From a virus: a DNA stretch of 64,000 nucleotides. Positions 48,628 to 57,435 of this stretch are shown here, piece after piece. Made by a program: the position numbers and the translations under genes. The first letter of the stretch is position 1, and each line of letters begins with the position of its first letter. Where the stretch lies: IMG/VR virus record IMGVR_UViG_3300048571_000088, positions 1-64,000 of that record; one strand, written 5' to 3'. The notes under the pieces were generated by a model. It did not search any database and was not told the DNA's origin. It saw nothing but the letters and a program-made list of their open reading frames with translations.

Positions 48628-49888
48628 AAGGCACCTTTTTTAAAGTAAAAACAGATAAAAGAGTAGGACAACTGTAAGTTGATTTTGCTAGATTACCAAG
48701 AGGTTTAACAACAATATCGTAACCTTCAGTATTAATTTCTGCTATAAAATTAACAAACTCTGATTGTGTAGGTTCCCATAAGTGATCTTTATGTCGAATT
48801 TCTTCTTCTTTGATACCATAATAAACATTAAAATCTTTATTAGGAACAGTAAGAATAATTGTTTCAACTTTTTTATCTACAAGAAATTGAAGAAGAGTAG
48901 AAGCTTCCTCTTTAGGAATATGTTCTAACACTTCAGTACACAAGACTACTTGAACATTCTCAGATAAATCTTCTTGAGTTTGTAAATAATCAAAAATACA
49001 TTGATTGTATAATTCTGTATTCTCAATTTCTCGTTTTTTAACAAACCACTCTAAAGATTCAAAAACATCTGGATCTTTTTCTACGGCGATAATATGTTTA
49101 AAAAGATTCTTAAGATGCTTAACATATAGTCCTTCTCCTGCTCCAAGATCAAGTAAAGTTTTATCGGCAGGATTAGGTAAGTCTTTTACTTCTTTAATAA
49201 TTGCTTTCAGACGTTGTTCACTGTTATTACCGAAATAAAAAGTGAATGGAGTAGTCTGATCAAAAAATAAAGAAGCTTGATTATGCTTTGCTACAGAATT
49301 TGCTTTGCTAATAAAGCTACAAAGACTAATATAATCTTGAGTGTAGCGTGGAAGAATTTCTTGATACTTTTCAAACTCTCCGTCACAAAAATAAAAATAA
49401 TCTGTTGTCTGGTATTGCATATAGCACCAAACACAAATTTTATTTAAAATGTCATGGATTGTATCACCTGTGACAGTCACTTTAAAATGATTTGCTGAGG
49501 TTAAAACTTCAAGGTTAATTCCATCTAAAATAACTTTAGGTCGAGGAACAAGGCACAAGAAACTAGCAAAAGAAGTAAAACCTTTTTCATCCATTTCGTG
49601 TTGTTTTTTAAAACAAGTTGAAAGATGATTTTGAATAAGTTTTAAATATAATTCAGGATTACATGTACTAGAATAATCTAAGTATTCAAAAGAATCAGAA
49701 TTCTTATTTGGAATCTTTGATAAGTACAAGCTAAAATCTTTAGCTACTTTTGGATCAGGGAACCAAGAGAAAGATTTGTACGTACTACAATTCTTTTTAA
49801 ACACCCCAGACTCAATTTGAGTCTGGGGGTTTTTATTTACAATGTATGACAAGTTTGGGTTGTCAGTGCAAATATTTAAAACAGCCAT
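48617..49888 (-). CDS. hen1: Hen1: RNA 3'-end 2'-O-methyltransferase
   Basis: 423 aa. C-terminal methyltransferase: SAM loop DLGAGEG at 247-253, metal ligands E-V-L-E-H at 319-323 and RHKDHLWEPTQSEF at 365-378, the signature of bacterial Hen1. The N-terminal 220 residues correspond to the Pnkp ligase-activating half. Hen1 methylates the 2'-OH at the break so the repaired RNA resists renewed cleavage. A complete Pnkp-Hen1 pair in a phage-like genome is notable. Confidence 0.95.
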   Translation of the reverse strand: MAVLNICTDNPNLSYIVNKNPQTQIESGVFKKNCSTYKSFSWFPDPKVAKDFSLYLSKIPNKNSDSFEYLDYSSTCNPELYLKLIQNHLSTCFKKQHEMDEKGFTSFASFLCLVPRPKVILDGINLEVLTSANHFKVTVTGDTIHDILNKICVWCYMQYQTTDYFYFCDGEFEKYQEILPRYTQDYISLCSFISKANSVAKHNQASLFFDQTTPFTFYFGNNSEQRLKAIIKEVKDLPNPADKTLLDLGAGEGLYVKHLKNLFKHIIAVEKDPDVFESLEWFVKKREIENTELYNQCIFDYLQTQEDLSENVQVVLCTEVLEHIPKEEASTLLQFLVDKKVETIILTVPNKDFNVYYGIKEEEIRHKDHLWEPTQSEFVNFIAEINTEGYDIVVKPLGNLAKSTYSCPTLLSVFTLKKVPCGI

Positions 49889-49894
49889 AAGTGA

Positions 49895-50836
49895 TTATCC
49901 TGAAATGATTGGGCAACAATCTGACCCATCACTAATATATTTAAGAACTGCCTGAAAAGCATCTTCATTTTCTTGTAGATCAATCTTAAAAGCTTTGTGT
50001 TTTAAAAGATGACGAAGAGCTTGTAAGCGGCCTTCTGAACGACTAAAACTGTCTTTTGAAGAACAATAAGCCAGCGAACAAATTGCAACTTTAGCTTTTG
50101 TATCTACATCTGTAAGTGTAACTACAAGAACAGTAGCTCCACCTAAAGCACTTAAAGTAAATTGTTCTTTAGGAGTACCTTGTGTCCAAGTATTCCAAGA
50201 TGATGTAGTTACTAGCATAGCATTGCCGCTTAAATCGCGAACAAGACGTAAATGGCAAAATTGATGATCAAGTGTGTTTTGTCCATCTTTTTTCAGTTTA
50301 TTAACAACACTGAAAAAACTTTCTTCAAGTTGTTTATTACTTTGTTTCTTGGCTGTGTATGCTTTTTTAGAATCTACAGAATGATTATTTCGTGTAAAAA
50401 GTAATCCAAGAGCTTTAACAATGAATTCATTTTCAGATACTACAGTAGTAGAACGAGGCGTAAAATCACTTAAAGGAAAAGTTTCTTCAACACGTGCAAC
50501 ACCTGTTTTTAAAATACTTTTCAAGACATAATTAACACCTAGTCGTCGACTAAATCCAGTTTCTGTGGAATAACAGATAGTTGATTTGTGATACTTAGTT
50601 CCGTCTTCAGTCTCTAGAATTGCTACGGTCATTCCAGCTTCAGGATAGAAACAATTCTTCAAAGCACGAGAAGGAGAGATATTTTTACCTACATGGTAAA
50701 AAGAAATACTTTTTAACGCTGAAGAATCATTACTTACAATCCGTTGTGACCACTGATTGAAAATATTCTTTTTCATATTTTCATTTTGAATTGACAGTTG
50801 CTTATTTTTAATAGCTTGAATGCTAGTTGCTTGCAT
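49895..50836 (-). CDS. hypothetical protein, 313 aa
   Basis: Start at the ATG preceded by TAGGAAAACTATC. Mixed alpha/beta, with basic segments and SLAYCSSKDSFSRSEGR near the end. Six bases from hen1, so it may assist the repair pair. Unrecognised. Confidence 0.7.
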   Translation of the reverse strand: MQATSIQAIKNKQLSIQNENMKKNIFNQWSQRIVSNDSSALKSISFYHVGKNISPSRALKNCFYPEAGMTVAILETEDGTKYHKSTICYSTETGFSRRLGVNYVLKSILKTGVARVEETFPLSDFTPRSTTVVSENEFIVKALGLLFTRNNHSVDSKKAYTAKKQSNKQLEESFFSVVNKLKKDGQNTLDHQFCHLRLVRDLSGNAMLVTTSSWNTWTQGTPKEQFTLSALGGATVLVVTLTDVDTKAKVAICSLAYCSSKDSFSRSEGRLQALRHLLKHKAFKIDLQENEDAFQAVLKYISDGSDCCPIISG

Positions 50837-50892
50837 GATAGTTTTCCTATTCAAAGATAATTTTTGTGTTGTTACACAATATTAAGAGTAAA

Positions 50893-51624
50893 TTACCAAG
50901 TTTTAAATATCTTGGCAATAGAGTTTACAAACCAACCTTTCGGTTGTAACAGATATTTTGTCCCGTGATATAAATCAACGAGTAGTTCTGACTTAGATGC
51001 TTGAATAGTACAATTGTTACTACGATATTGACAATAAATGTAGTAGGAAATAATAGACAAGAGAATAAAGGAAGTAGGATAAATAATAATATGACGTTTA
51101 AGTCTACTACCATTGATAGTCTCATATAAGTCTCCAGCAATAGTACTATGAGAGATTCCGGTTTCTTCTGTAGCGTGATACAGAAATACTTTTTTAGCAT
51201 CAGAAGTCAATTTTTCAAATTCTTTCGTATCTAAAGCTTCTTTACAAAGACAATAAGTAATATGCTCAAGACACTCAGTAATTAATAACTTGTCTTCGTT
51301 TGTAAGTTTATAGGCAAAATTAAGTAACTTACCTGTTAAAGCTTCTAGACGAATAAGACAGTCATTATTATGAAGATCACTAATAATTTTATTTAACTGG
51401 ATATGTACTGCTGTATGTGCATTTTCTTCTTTTGAAAAAGAAATGATTCGAGTTTTATATTCAGGTTGTGAATGAAAGTAGTTAGTTAAAGACTTCATAA
51501 AAAACTTTTCACCTTCTTTAAAAGTAGAAGATAAGGCAGAAAGTAAATAAGTGTTAAAATAATTATTGTTGAAATATTTATAATCAACAGTGTTAATATC
51601 TTTTACAGTAATTGTTGTAGTCAT
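50893..51624 (-). CDS. membrane-anchored hypothetical protein, 243 aa
   Basis: Helical cytoplasmic region, then a hydrophobic helix at about 178-197 (IIIYPTSFILLSIISYYIY). Ends with a basic aromatic tail. Preceded by a hairpin and a possible promoter. Unrecognised. Confidence 0.7.
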   Translation of the reverse strand: MTTTITVKDINTVDYKYFNNNYFNTYLLSALSSTFKEGEKFFMKSLTNYFHSQPEYKTRIISFSKEENAHTAVHIQLNKIISDLHNNDCLIRLEALTGKLLNFAYKLTNEDKLLITECLEHITYCLCKEALDTKEFEKLTSDAKKVFLYHATEETGISHSTIAGDLYETINGSRLKRHIIIYPTSFILLSIISYYIYCQYRSNNCTIQASKSELLVDLYHGTKYLLQPKGWFVNSIAKIFKTW

Positions 51625-51644
51625 TTTAAAAATCCTCTAAGTTA

Positions 51645-51685
51645 TATTGAGGAGCCTTTGACTTTGACTCCTCAATAATATTATA
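51645..51685 (-). promoter_or_regulatory. leader hairpin and possible -10 box
   Basis: Ten-bp stem TATTGAGGAG/CTCCTCAATA 20 bases before the 243-aa gene, with TATAAT just upstream (51680-51685). No good -35 is visible. It could be a terminator of the 90-aa gene plus a new start, or a leader hairpin controlling translation since the stem contains GAGGAG. Confidence 0.45.
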
Positions 51686-51727
51686 ACAGAATTAAAAGAA
51701 TTTAATAAGTTCTTTAGAGGCCAGAAA

Positions 51728-52000
51728 TTATCCTTTAAAACATCCTGCAACCCAAAGATGTTGCCGACAAGTATGCTGATGAGCTTTCCAAGGGTTAGGT
51801 TCATTAATAGAATTAAAAAGCTTATTGCAATAAGTCAAAGTAACTTTAGCTTTAGCTTTAGCTTTTAAACCTAACACGGTTAAACTTTTTTCAACTAAGT
51901 AAACTAATTCATCACTGGAAACAGTTTTTAATTTGTTTTTAGTCACGAGTTGGTTTACTTTTTGACAGATTTGAACTTTATCGCTACGGGTAAACAGCAT
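51728..52000 (-). CDS. hypothetical protein, 90 aa
   Basis: Basic, with an Ala/Lys stretch GLKAKAKAKVTLTY and a Cys/His-rich end (HQHTCRQHLWVAGC) that might bind metal. Unrecognised. Confidence 0.65.
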   Translation of the reverse strand: MLFTRSDKVQICQKVNQLVTKNKLKTVSSDELVYLVEKSLTVLGLKAKAKAKVTLTYCNKLFNSINEPNPWKAHQHTCRQHLWVAGCFKG

Positions 52001-52014
52001 GTTGGAACATCCTT

Positions 52015-52524
52015 TTAAATGAAACTGGAAGAAAGGGATTGTTTAACGAGAAGAAATTCTTTCATGTACTTTTCAATACGTTTAATTTCTTTGGCTACAT
52101 CATTAGTTTTTGTTCGACTAATGGTAGAATTATGAATCAAATCAGCCATTTTAACTAGCTTTACAAAATCATTGCTTTTGCAAATCTTTTCAATATAGTC
52201 TGACCGTGATTCTAAGTTTTTACAATAAGTAAGAGTCTTTAGTGCCAGTTCAGCATAAAGATCAATTCCTTTAATACTTCTTAATTCTTGAAATTTTTCG
52301 GGATGATCTTCTAATAAATCGTGACACAAACCAAGAGTATATAACTGCGAACTAAATTGATTTGTTTTTTCTTCTAACAAAGAAGAAGCAAGATTAGCAA
52401 CAGTAATGCAATGATCAAAATAAGGGCGGCCATCGCCTTTACAAATATCTTCTTGAAAAGCATTTTTTAAAAAATCTACTAATTCAAGATTTTTAAACTC
52501 TGGGTGAATTGAAGTCAAATACAT
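52015..52524 (-). CDS. HD-domain phosphohydrolase
   Basis: 169 aa. RPYFDHCITVA, then CHDLLEDHPE with the HD pair and a following ED, and KMADLIHN: the pattern of RelA/SpoT-type or MESH1-type HD hydrolases. It could hydrolyse (p)ppGpp or another alarmone; that would counter stringent-response-based defence. The substrate is inferred. Confidence 0.75.
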   Translation of the reverse strand: MYLTSIHPEFKNLELVDFLKNAFQEDICKGDGRPYFDHCITVANLASSLLEEKTNQFSSQLYTLGLCHDLLEDHPEKFQELRSIKGIDLYAELALKTLTYCKNLESRSDYIEKICKSNDFVKLVKMADLIHNSTISRTKTNDVAKEIKRIEKYMKEFLLVKQSLSSSFI

Positions 52525-52525
52525 T

Positions 52526-52948
52526 TTAAATCTCCAAGCAGCAAATTTCGTCGATAAGGGAGTACCAACAAAACTTTAAAGTTTTGTTGGAAGTAATAGC
52601 AAGTTCACAAGACAAACAAGGTTTAGAGGAAACAAGCGCTCCTTTTGAATTCAACCTAACAACAAAAATTGCATAAGGATTTGAAGCCTTAATTAAAGTT
52701 GCAATTTCTGCGTGTAAGTTTATTTTCAATACTTGATCTTTAGCTTTTACTGCGTAGTAATACTGAACTGGATGTGATTTTATGCGTTTTTGGTAAGACA
52801 TTGCAATAATATGGCCTTGTTTATTCATTGCTACGCAGCAAAATTTAAACTTGGGATCAGGATTACTTTTTGCATGTACTATGCATTTTTGAAAAGATCT
52901 TCTAAATTTTTGAGGAATCTTTTGCAACTTTTCCTGCATTTTGTACAT
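52526..52948 (-). CDS. cytidine deaminase-fold protein
   Basis: 140 aa. Zinc motifs HAEI near 97-100 and PCLSC near 116-120 match the deaminase superfamily (HxE, PCxxC). Substrate may be a nucleotide such as dCMP or an RNA base; the sequence does not decide. Overlaps the HNH gene by 47 bases. Confidence 0.75.
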   Translation of the reverse strand: MYKMQEKLQKIPQKFRRSFQKCIVHAKSNPDPKFKFCCVAMNKQGHIIAMSYQKRIKSHPVQYYYAVKAKDQVLKINLHAEIATLIKASNPYAIFVVRLNSKGALVSSKPCLSCELAITSNKTLKFCWYSLIDEICCLEI

Positions 52949-53537
52949 AACCTTTAGAAGTCAACACCTTACACATTGTAGTCAAAAGATTTAAATCTAC
53001 ATAACAAATCGACTTAGTATCTTCGAACAGACGAGATTTTAATTGATTCATGTGTAAACTACATACTACTGTGTTATCTTTTGTGTACCCTCCCGTGTTA
53101 TTGACTCGGTCAATAGTACGATGAGTGCTCAGTGTACTGTCATGATCAGTAAGTACAACATTACTATAATGACAACGTTTTAGACGATAAAAACGCTTAA
53201 TATCTGTTAAAGTCAAATCAAATGCAAAATTACGAGACTGTGCACGATCAAAAATATTCATGTATTTTTGAGCTACAATAAAATCATATGGCATTTCTTC
53301 TTTGATTTTACTAGCTAAACCAAACAGACCTCGCCAATTAGGTTGATCTGTTTGTTTAAGGTGCTGTGAGTACGATGGGTGCGCCAAAATTACTTTTAAT
53401 GTTTCTTCAAGAAACGAAGAATCCTGATAAGAAGTTAATTTTGAGTTGAAATCGGCCATTAACTTTTTATGTTGATCAACCCGATAGTTTTTCAAAAAGT
53501 TAAAAGTTGCTTGGGATACTACAGGTTCTTGACTCAT
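52902..53537 (-). CDS. HNH endonuclease-like protein
   Basis: 211 aa. The core THRTIDRVNNTGGYTKDN and VVCSLHMNQLKS fits the HNH fold (His, Asn, His) seen in phage homing nucleases. An upstream CHYSN may supply a structural Cys. Either a free-standing homing endonuclease or a defence/competition nuclease. Confidence 0.75.
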   Translation of the reverse strand: MSQEPVVSQATFNFLKNYRVDQHKKLMADFNSKLTSYQDSSFLEETLKVILAHPSYSQHLKQTDQPNWRGLFGLASKIKEEMPYDFIVAQKYMNIFDRAQSRNFAFDLTLTDIKRFYRLKRCHYSNVVLTDHDSTLSTHRTIDRVNNTGGYTKDNTVVCSLHMNQLKSRLFEDTKSICYVDLNLLTTMCKVLTSKGYVQNAGKVAKDSSKI

Positions 53538-53547
53538 GGTTGTCTCA

Positions 53548-53862
53548 TCACAGGTTTTGTTGGAACAGTTTTAAGTCAGTTCCTGAAAGATTTGAAAATT
53601 TCTTAGACAAACTTTGAAAATAGTCATCAGCTAGTTTGTCTTTAATGGTTCCGTAATGTACGATACCAGTTAAAGTATCTTTAAACATATACCCTTTTAT
53701 TTTATTCTTATCAGCAATAATACATAGATTATGAATATTACTTGAAAAAACAGAATAATAAGGTACATATTCTCTGAGTGTTTTAAATTCAGGAAGACTT
53801 GACAACAATTTAAAAGTTTGAAACAAACTTGAAAACGGAACTTTAGTACACTTGTAGGTCAT
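53548..53862 (-). CDS. hypothetical protein, 104 aa
   Basis: Mixed alpha/beta, unrecognised. Eight bases from the next gene. Confidence 0.65.
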   Translation of the reverse strand: MTYKCTKVPFSSLFQTFKLLSSLPEFKTLREYVPYYSVFSSNIHNLCIIADKNKIKGYMFKDTLTGIVHYGTIKDKLADDYFQSLSKKFSNLSGTDLKLFQQNL

Positions 53863-53869
53863 ATTAATC

Positions 53870-54055
53870 TCAAGATTTATTTACACAAGAAGAAATCTCT
53901 CTTGAAACAAAAACAAAAGGAGTAATAAAGAAGGATAGTACTGAAGCAATAAGGTCTATAAAACCAAAAGTACTAAGAGTATCTTTATCTACAGAAAAAG
54001 ATTTATGTCCTTTTTGAATACGTACATACTGGCCGTAAAAATGAATTTTCTTCAT
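53870..54055 (-). CDS. small membrane protein, 61 aa
   Basis: One hydrophobic segment (FIDLIASVLSFFITPFVFV). Unrecognised. Confidence 0.65.
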   Translation of the reverse strand: MKKIHFYGQYVRIQKGHKSFSVDKDTLSTFGFIDLIASVLSFFITPFVFVSREISSCVNKS

Positions 54056-54064
54056 GTTGATTCC

Positions 54065-54286
54065 TCAGATGTGAATAAAGTCAGACGAAATTGCTTTAGG
54101 GATAGCTCGAAAACTATGTGCATAGGCTTGAACATAACGTCCTGTCATTACCATAACTTCTTTAAACCCTGTTTTGAAGTTTTCAATTGCTTCTTCACGT
54201 GTCTTACCTTTGGAAATGTAGTTGTGATTAACACCTTCTACAATTACAACATCTTTTTCTTGCTGTATTTTCACTTCGACTAGCAT
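54065..54286 (-). CDS. HicB-like fold protein, 73 aa
   Basis: EVKIQQEKDVVIVEGVNHNYISKGKTREEAIENF (read in parts) matches the small HicB/DUF1902 antitoxin-like fold. No HicA partner is adjacent. The protein at 57911 looks related (EVLVTIDNS.. and ALEGFLDGL). Confidence 0.55.
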   Translation of the reverse strand: MLVEVKIQQEKDVVIVEGVNHNYISKGKTREEAIENFKTGFKEVMVMTGRYVQAYAHSFRAIPKAISSDFIHI

Positions 54287-54302
54287 GATTGTACCTTAAA
54301 AG

Positions 54303-54518
54303 TCAGTTTAATCCGTTAAGAAAGTCTTTAACTTTCATTGTTTTTCCATTCACAGAGACATCACTATTAAGTTCAGTTTCTGTACATAACCGTACATTAA
54401 AACTATTTAATAAAGTTTGAGCTTCTTGAATAGTTTGACAACACATGTACGAATAAACGGTAACAAGATTAGATGTACCGTCATTAACTTGTTGTGGTAA
54501 TGTATAAACACGATACAT
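54303..54518 (-). CDS. hypothetical protein, 71 aa
   Basis: Small mixed protein, unrecognised. ATG follows AAGGAACTTAAAA. Confidence 0.65.
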   Translation of the reverse strand: MYRVYTLPQQVNDGTSNLVTVYSYMCCQTIQEAQTLLNSFNVRLCTETELNSDVSVNGKTMKVKDFLNGLN

Positions 54519-54557
54519 TTTTAAGTTCCTTAATAGAGTGTGTTACTTGTTAAACTA

Positions 54558-54586
54558 TATGCGTACTGAAAAAAACAATACGCATA
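54558..54586 (-). terminator. terminator after the NAMPT gene
   Basis: TATGCGTA/TACGCATA, 8 bp, 13-nt T-rich loop, 18 bases past the NAMPT stop. Confidence 0.6.
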
Positions 54587-54603
54587 AACTTATTACTTAT
54601 AAG

Positions 54604-56013
54604 TTAGTTTGAATGGCTCATCAAATTATCACGTACTTGTTCAAACGTGAAATAATTTGTAATACTAATATTGTTGTAGTAAACAGTTTTAAGAAGATTT
54701 TCTTGATTGTCAGACAAAGAATCTTGACGAACTGTCTGAATGTTTCCTTGAGAATCTTTTACAACTGCAAGTACACCTTTTTTACTACGTTTAGAAGTAC
54801 TAGTGATAGGGTCTTTATAAACATCTCGCCAAATACCATTAACTTGGACAGCGCTAGCTTTCATTGCCCAGCCCATAGTGTCACGGTTAACTTGTTGTAG
54901 TAGACCACCTCCCATACCAAAAGCAATATTATCTAAAGAATAATTAGTGTCTTTTAGCATTTTTAGGATTTCTTCTAAACTTTCAAGATTAATACCATCA
55001 CCTTGAATTAATCGTACGCAGTCTGGTAAAACTTTATAACCTTTTGAATTATAAGTAACACCAAATTTTTGTTCAAGAAGTTCAAGAGATTTCTTAATAA
55101 CTTCAATAGGGTCCCCGCTGTCTGGACGTACCACGAGCGTACCTCCAAGAGTTTGGATTTTCTCTTTAAGTTCTTCACCCCAGATATTTTCAATAGCATT
55201 AAATAAATCATAGCTATCACTTACTACGGCTACTAAAGAACCAGGTTTTGAGAACTGATTAAGCATATTTTCATATGCATCTTTTTCACCTTCGCGCCCC
55301 CACGAAGTAATAGTAGAGTGCTCTGCTGCTGCGATACTATAACCTAACATTGAAGTAGTATAATAATATTCTTGAGCAGTTAGAATAGCTGGTAGGTTAT
55401 CCGTACCCATAAAGCTAAGTAAGTGTGCAGCACCACCAATACCTGAAGCTTCTAGACTTGTAGTTCCTCGACTACCGAAGTCATTCAACATAAACGGAAG
55501 TTTATCAAGTGTATCACACGTTTCTTTCATGTATTGCTTAATAAGTTTATGACAAGCATACGAAAGAGTAGCAACTGTAGAAGGGTACCAAACGGCACGA
55601 AGAATTGCCGTTTCAACGTAACTGGTTAGCCAAAAACATTCAGGATCAGTATTGACTACTTGTACTACAGGTGTTCCACATGGTACAACAGTACCTTCCG
55701 CTAATGCCTCAATTTTTAAAGGCAAATACCCGCCATGTACTTCAAGAATATGCAACCAACCTTCAGTGTTAAAAGGAACACCATGTTGTTTAAAAAAATC
55801 TGTTGCTGTATTAATTTGAGCTAAAGTAATAGGCTTAGAAAGTACTTCAAGCAGGAAAATTTGTAAACCAAAGAAAACACAATTGGTTAATGAACCTTTA
55901 GTATTGCGTGGTTCAATATAAGAAGAAACAAATTCTGTCTGTGGCGGGTACTGTAGAAAATGTGATGCTTTATAAGAATCAGCATTAAAAATAATAGAAG
56001 ACGATAAAGACAT
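54604..56013 (-). CDS. nadV: nicotinamide phosphoribosyltransferase
   Basis: 469 aa, the usual length. Motifs: DSYKASHFLQYPP near the start, PSTVATLSY, DFGSRGTTSLEASGIGGAAHL (read in parts, GSRG loop), VSDSYDLF, VVRPDSGDP and FGMGGGLLQQ. It makes NMN from nicotinamide and PRPP. The next gene upstream in the operon encodes the NMN adenylyltransferase, giving a complete two-step route from nicotinamide to NAD, as known in vibriophage KVP40. Such genes let phages restore NAD depleted by host defences. Confidence 0.96.
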   Translation of the reverse strand: MSLSSSIIFNADSYKASHFLQYPPQTEFVSSYIEPRNTKGSLTNCVFFGLQIFLLEVLSKPITLAQINTATDFFKQHGVPFNTEGWLHILEVHGGYLPLKIEALAEGTVVPCGTPVVQVVNTDPECFWLTSYVETAILRAVWYPSTVATLSYACHKLIKQYMKETCDTLDKLPFMLNDFGSRGTTSLEASGIGGAAHLLSFMGTDNLPAILTAQEYYYTTSMLGYSIAAAEHSTITSWGREGEKDAYENMLNQFSKPGSLVAVVSDSYDLFNAIENIWGEELKEKIQTLGGTLVVRPDSGDPIEVIKKSLELLEQKFGVTYNSKGYKVLPDCVRLIQGDGINLESLEEILKMLKDTNYSLDNIAFGMGGGLLQQVNRDTMGWAMKASAVQVNGIWRDVYKDPITSTSKRSKKGVLAVVKDSQGNIQTVRQDSLSDNQENLLKTVYYNNISITNYFTFEQVRDNLMSHSN

Positions 56014-56015
56014 TT

Positions 56016-57059
56016 TTATGTAGCCTTAGTAGTGTGAAGGAAATGTTGGATGATACTGTAGTGATCTTCAAACATATTTTCAGATTGAATTTCACTTAAA
56101 GAGTACCAACCGGCAGAGATAGCATCATCTGCTGCAGTTACTTTTAAATCTAAAGAACAAGTATTAGTAAGACTGAAATAAAAAGCATTACTAATTGTTC
56201 TTCCACGGATTGAACGTAAAGGATGATCAAACGTATGTTGACTTTTTAAAGAACTTTTAAGAATTTGTTCAGAGATATTTAAACAAGTTTCTTCCTTTAA
56301 TTCTCTAATACTTGCTTGAAGTAGTGTTTCTTTTTGATCTAAAAAACCTCCGGGAAGAGCTAATAGATTTTTACCTGGATTTGATTTTCGACGGATTAAA
56401 AGAATTTTTTTAGTAAGTTCATCAACTACAACTGAATCAACGGTTACAAAAATTGGTGGATAAGGAGAAGAAGACCAATCTTTTTTATATTTTTCAGCGT
56501 ATAAAAACTCAGCTTGAAGATCAAGGTAACTACTACTCAATTCAAAACTTTTTAAAAAGTTTTTAACAGTCTCTGTGGTACGCACCTTAAGGAATAAATC
56601 AGAAGTATGCGAAGAAAAATAAAGTTTTCGAATTTCTGTAGCATTAATTTTAATAGTTTCTGGTACTTCTTCTAGTTTTAAACTATAAATAGAAAATAAA
56701 GATAAATAGTAAGCTGTGTCTTCTTTAGTGTGCCCAATAATTGCAACTTTTTCATTGTATCCGTCAGTTACATTATAAATCGCTTGAATTACTTCTTTAG
56801 CCCATGTCTTATCATTGTATGGGTAGTCGTTAATTGGAGTAATAGTTTGAACTTTATCTTTAAAATGATCTTTAATAAAAGAAGAACGCTCTTTAAATGT
56901 AAAAGGATTTCTAATAGAACGAGCTACATTTGAAGAGCCTATTAAAATGTGTACATTGTGTGCTAGTGTAATAGCGTGATCAATTACTGAAACATGTCCG
57001 TCATGTAGCGGTTGAAAACGTCCAATAAAAAAGACGTGTTCATATTTTTTCTGCGACAT
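56016..57059 (-). CDS. nadM: bifunctional NMN adenylyltransferase/Nudix hydrolase
   Basis: 347 aa. NMNAT domain (about 1-170): FIGRFQPLHDGH with the HxGH-like site, and INATEIRKLYF near the end (the ISxTxxR motif). Nudix domain (about 190-347): Nudix box GGFLDQKETLLQASIRELKEET read in pieces. The first half makes NAD from NMN; the second hydrolyses ADP-ribose or similar. Two bases from nadV, so co-translated. Confidence 0.95.
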   Translation of the reverse strand: MSQKKYEHVFFIGRFQPLHDGHVSVIDHAITLAHNVHILIGSSNVARSIRNPFTFKERSSFIKDHFKDKVQTITPINDYPYNDKTWAKEVIQAIYNVTDGYNEKVAIIGHTKEDTAYYLSLFSIYSLKLEEVPETIKINATEIRKLYFSSHTSDLFLKVRTTETVKNFLKSFELSSSYLDLQAEFLYAEKYKKDWSSSPYPPIFVTVDSVVVDELTKKILLIRRKSNPGKNLLALPGGFLDQKETLLQASIRELKEETCLNISEQILKSSLKSQHTFDHPLRSIRGRTISNAFYFSLTNTCSLDLKVTAADDAISAGWYSLSEIQSENMFEDHYSIIQHFLHTTKAT

Positions 57060-57060
57060 T

Positions 57061-57429
57061 TTAAAAACCCTTCTGATTATTTTTATTTAACAATTCATTC
57101 AATTTTTCTTTAAGTTCTTCTTGTTCTTGATGAGTAAATTGATCATGATCAATAATAACTTTAGTCAAGATATTAGCTACGACGCAAGGAGTAATTACAA
57201 AAACCCAAAAATGCCCTAGAAGAATTGTAAGAAGTTTTCCTTGTGCTGTTACAGGAGAAATATCTCCGTAACCAATGGTTAACGAGGTAACACTAGACCA
57301 ATAAAAACTTTCAAAAATAGTGTATCCTTCATAATAGGAGAACAATAAAGTGCTTACTGTTAGGCTAACTAAATAAACAGCAACTAACAATGGAATGCTA
57401 TTAATTAGTTTCAATAGGTATTTAGACAT
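57061..57429 (-). CDS. two-TM potassium channel
   Basis: 122 aa. TM1 at about 11-31, pore helix WSSVTSL, selectivity filter TIGYGDISP at 51-59, TM2 at about 66-90, then a short charged coiled-coil tail (QEELKEKLNELL). It is a minimal K+ channel of the KcsA/Kcv kind; four copies would form the pore. ATG one base after nadM's region in the same operon. Could depolarise the host membrane in lysis or block rival entry. Confidence 0.92.
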   Translation of the reverse strand: MSKYLLKLINSIPLLVAVYLVSLTVSTLLFSYYEGYTIFESFYWSSVTSLTIGYGDISPVTAQGKLLTILLGHFWVFVITPCVVANILTKVIIDHDQFTHQEQEELKEKLNELLNKNNQKGF

Positions 57430-57435
57430 AAAAAC

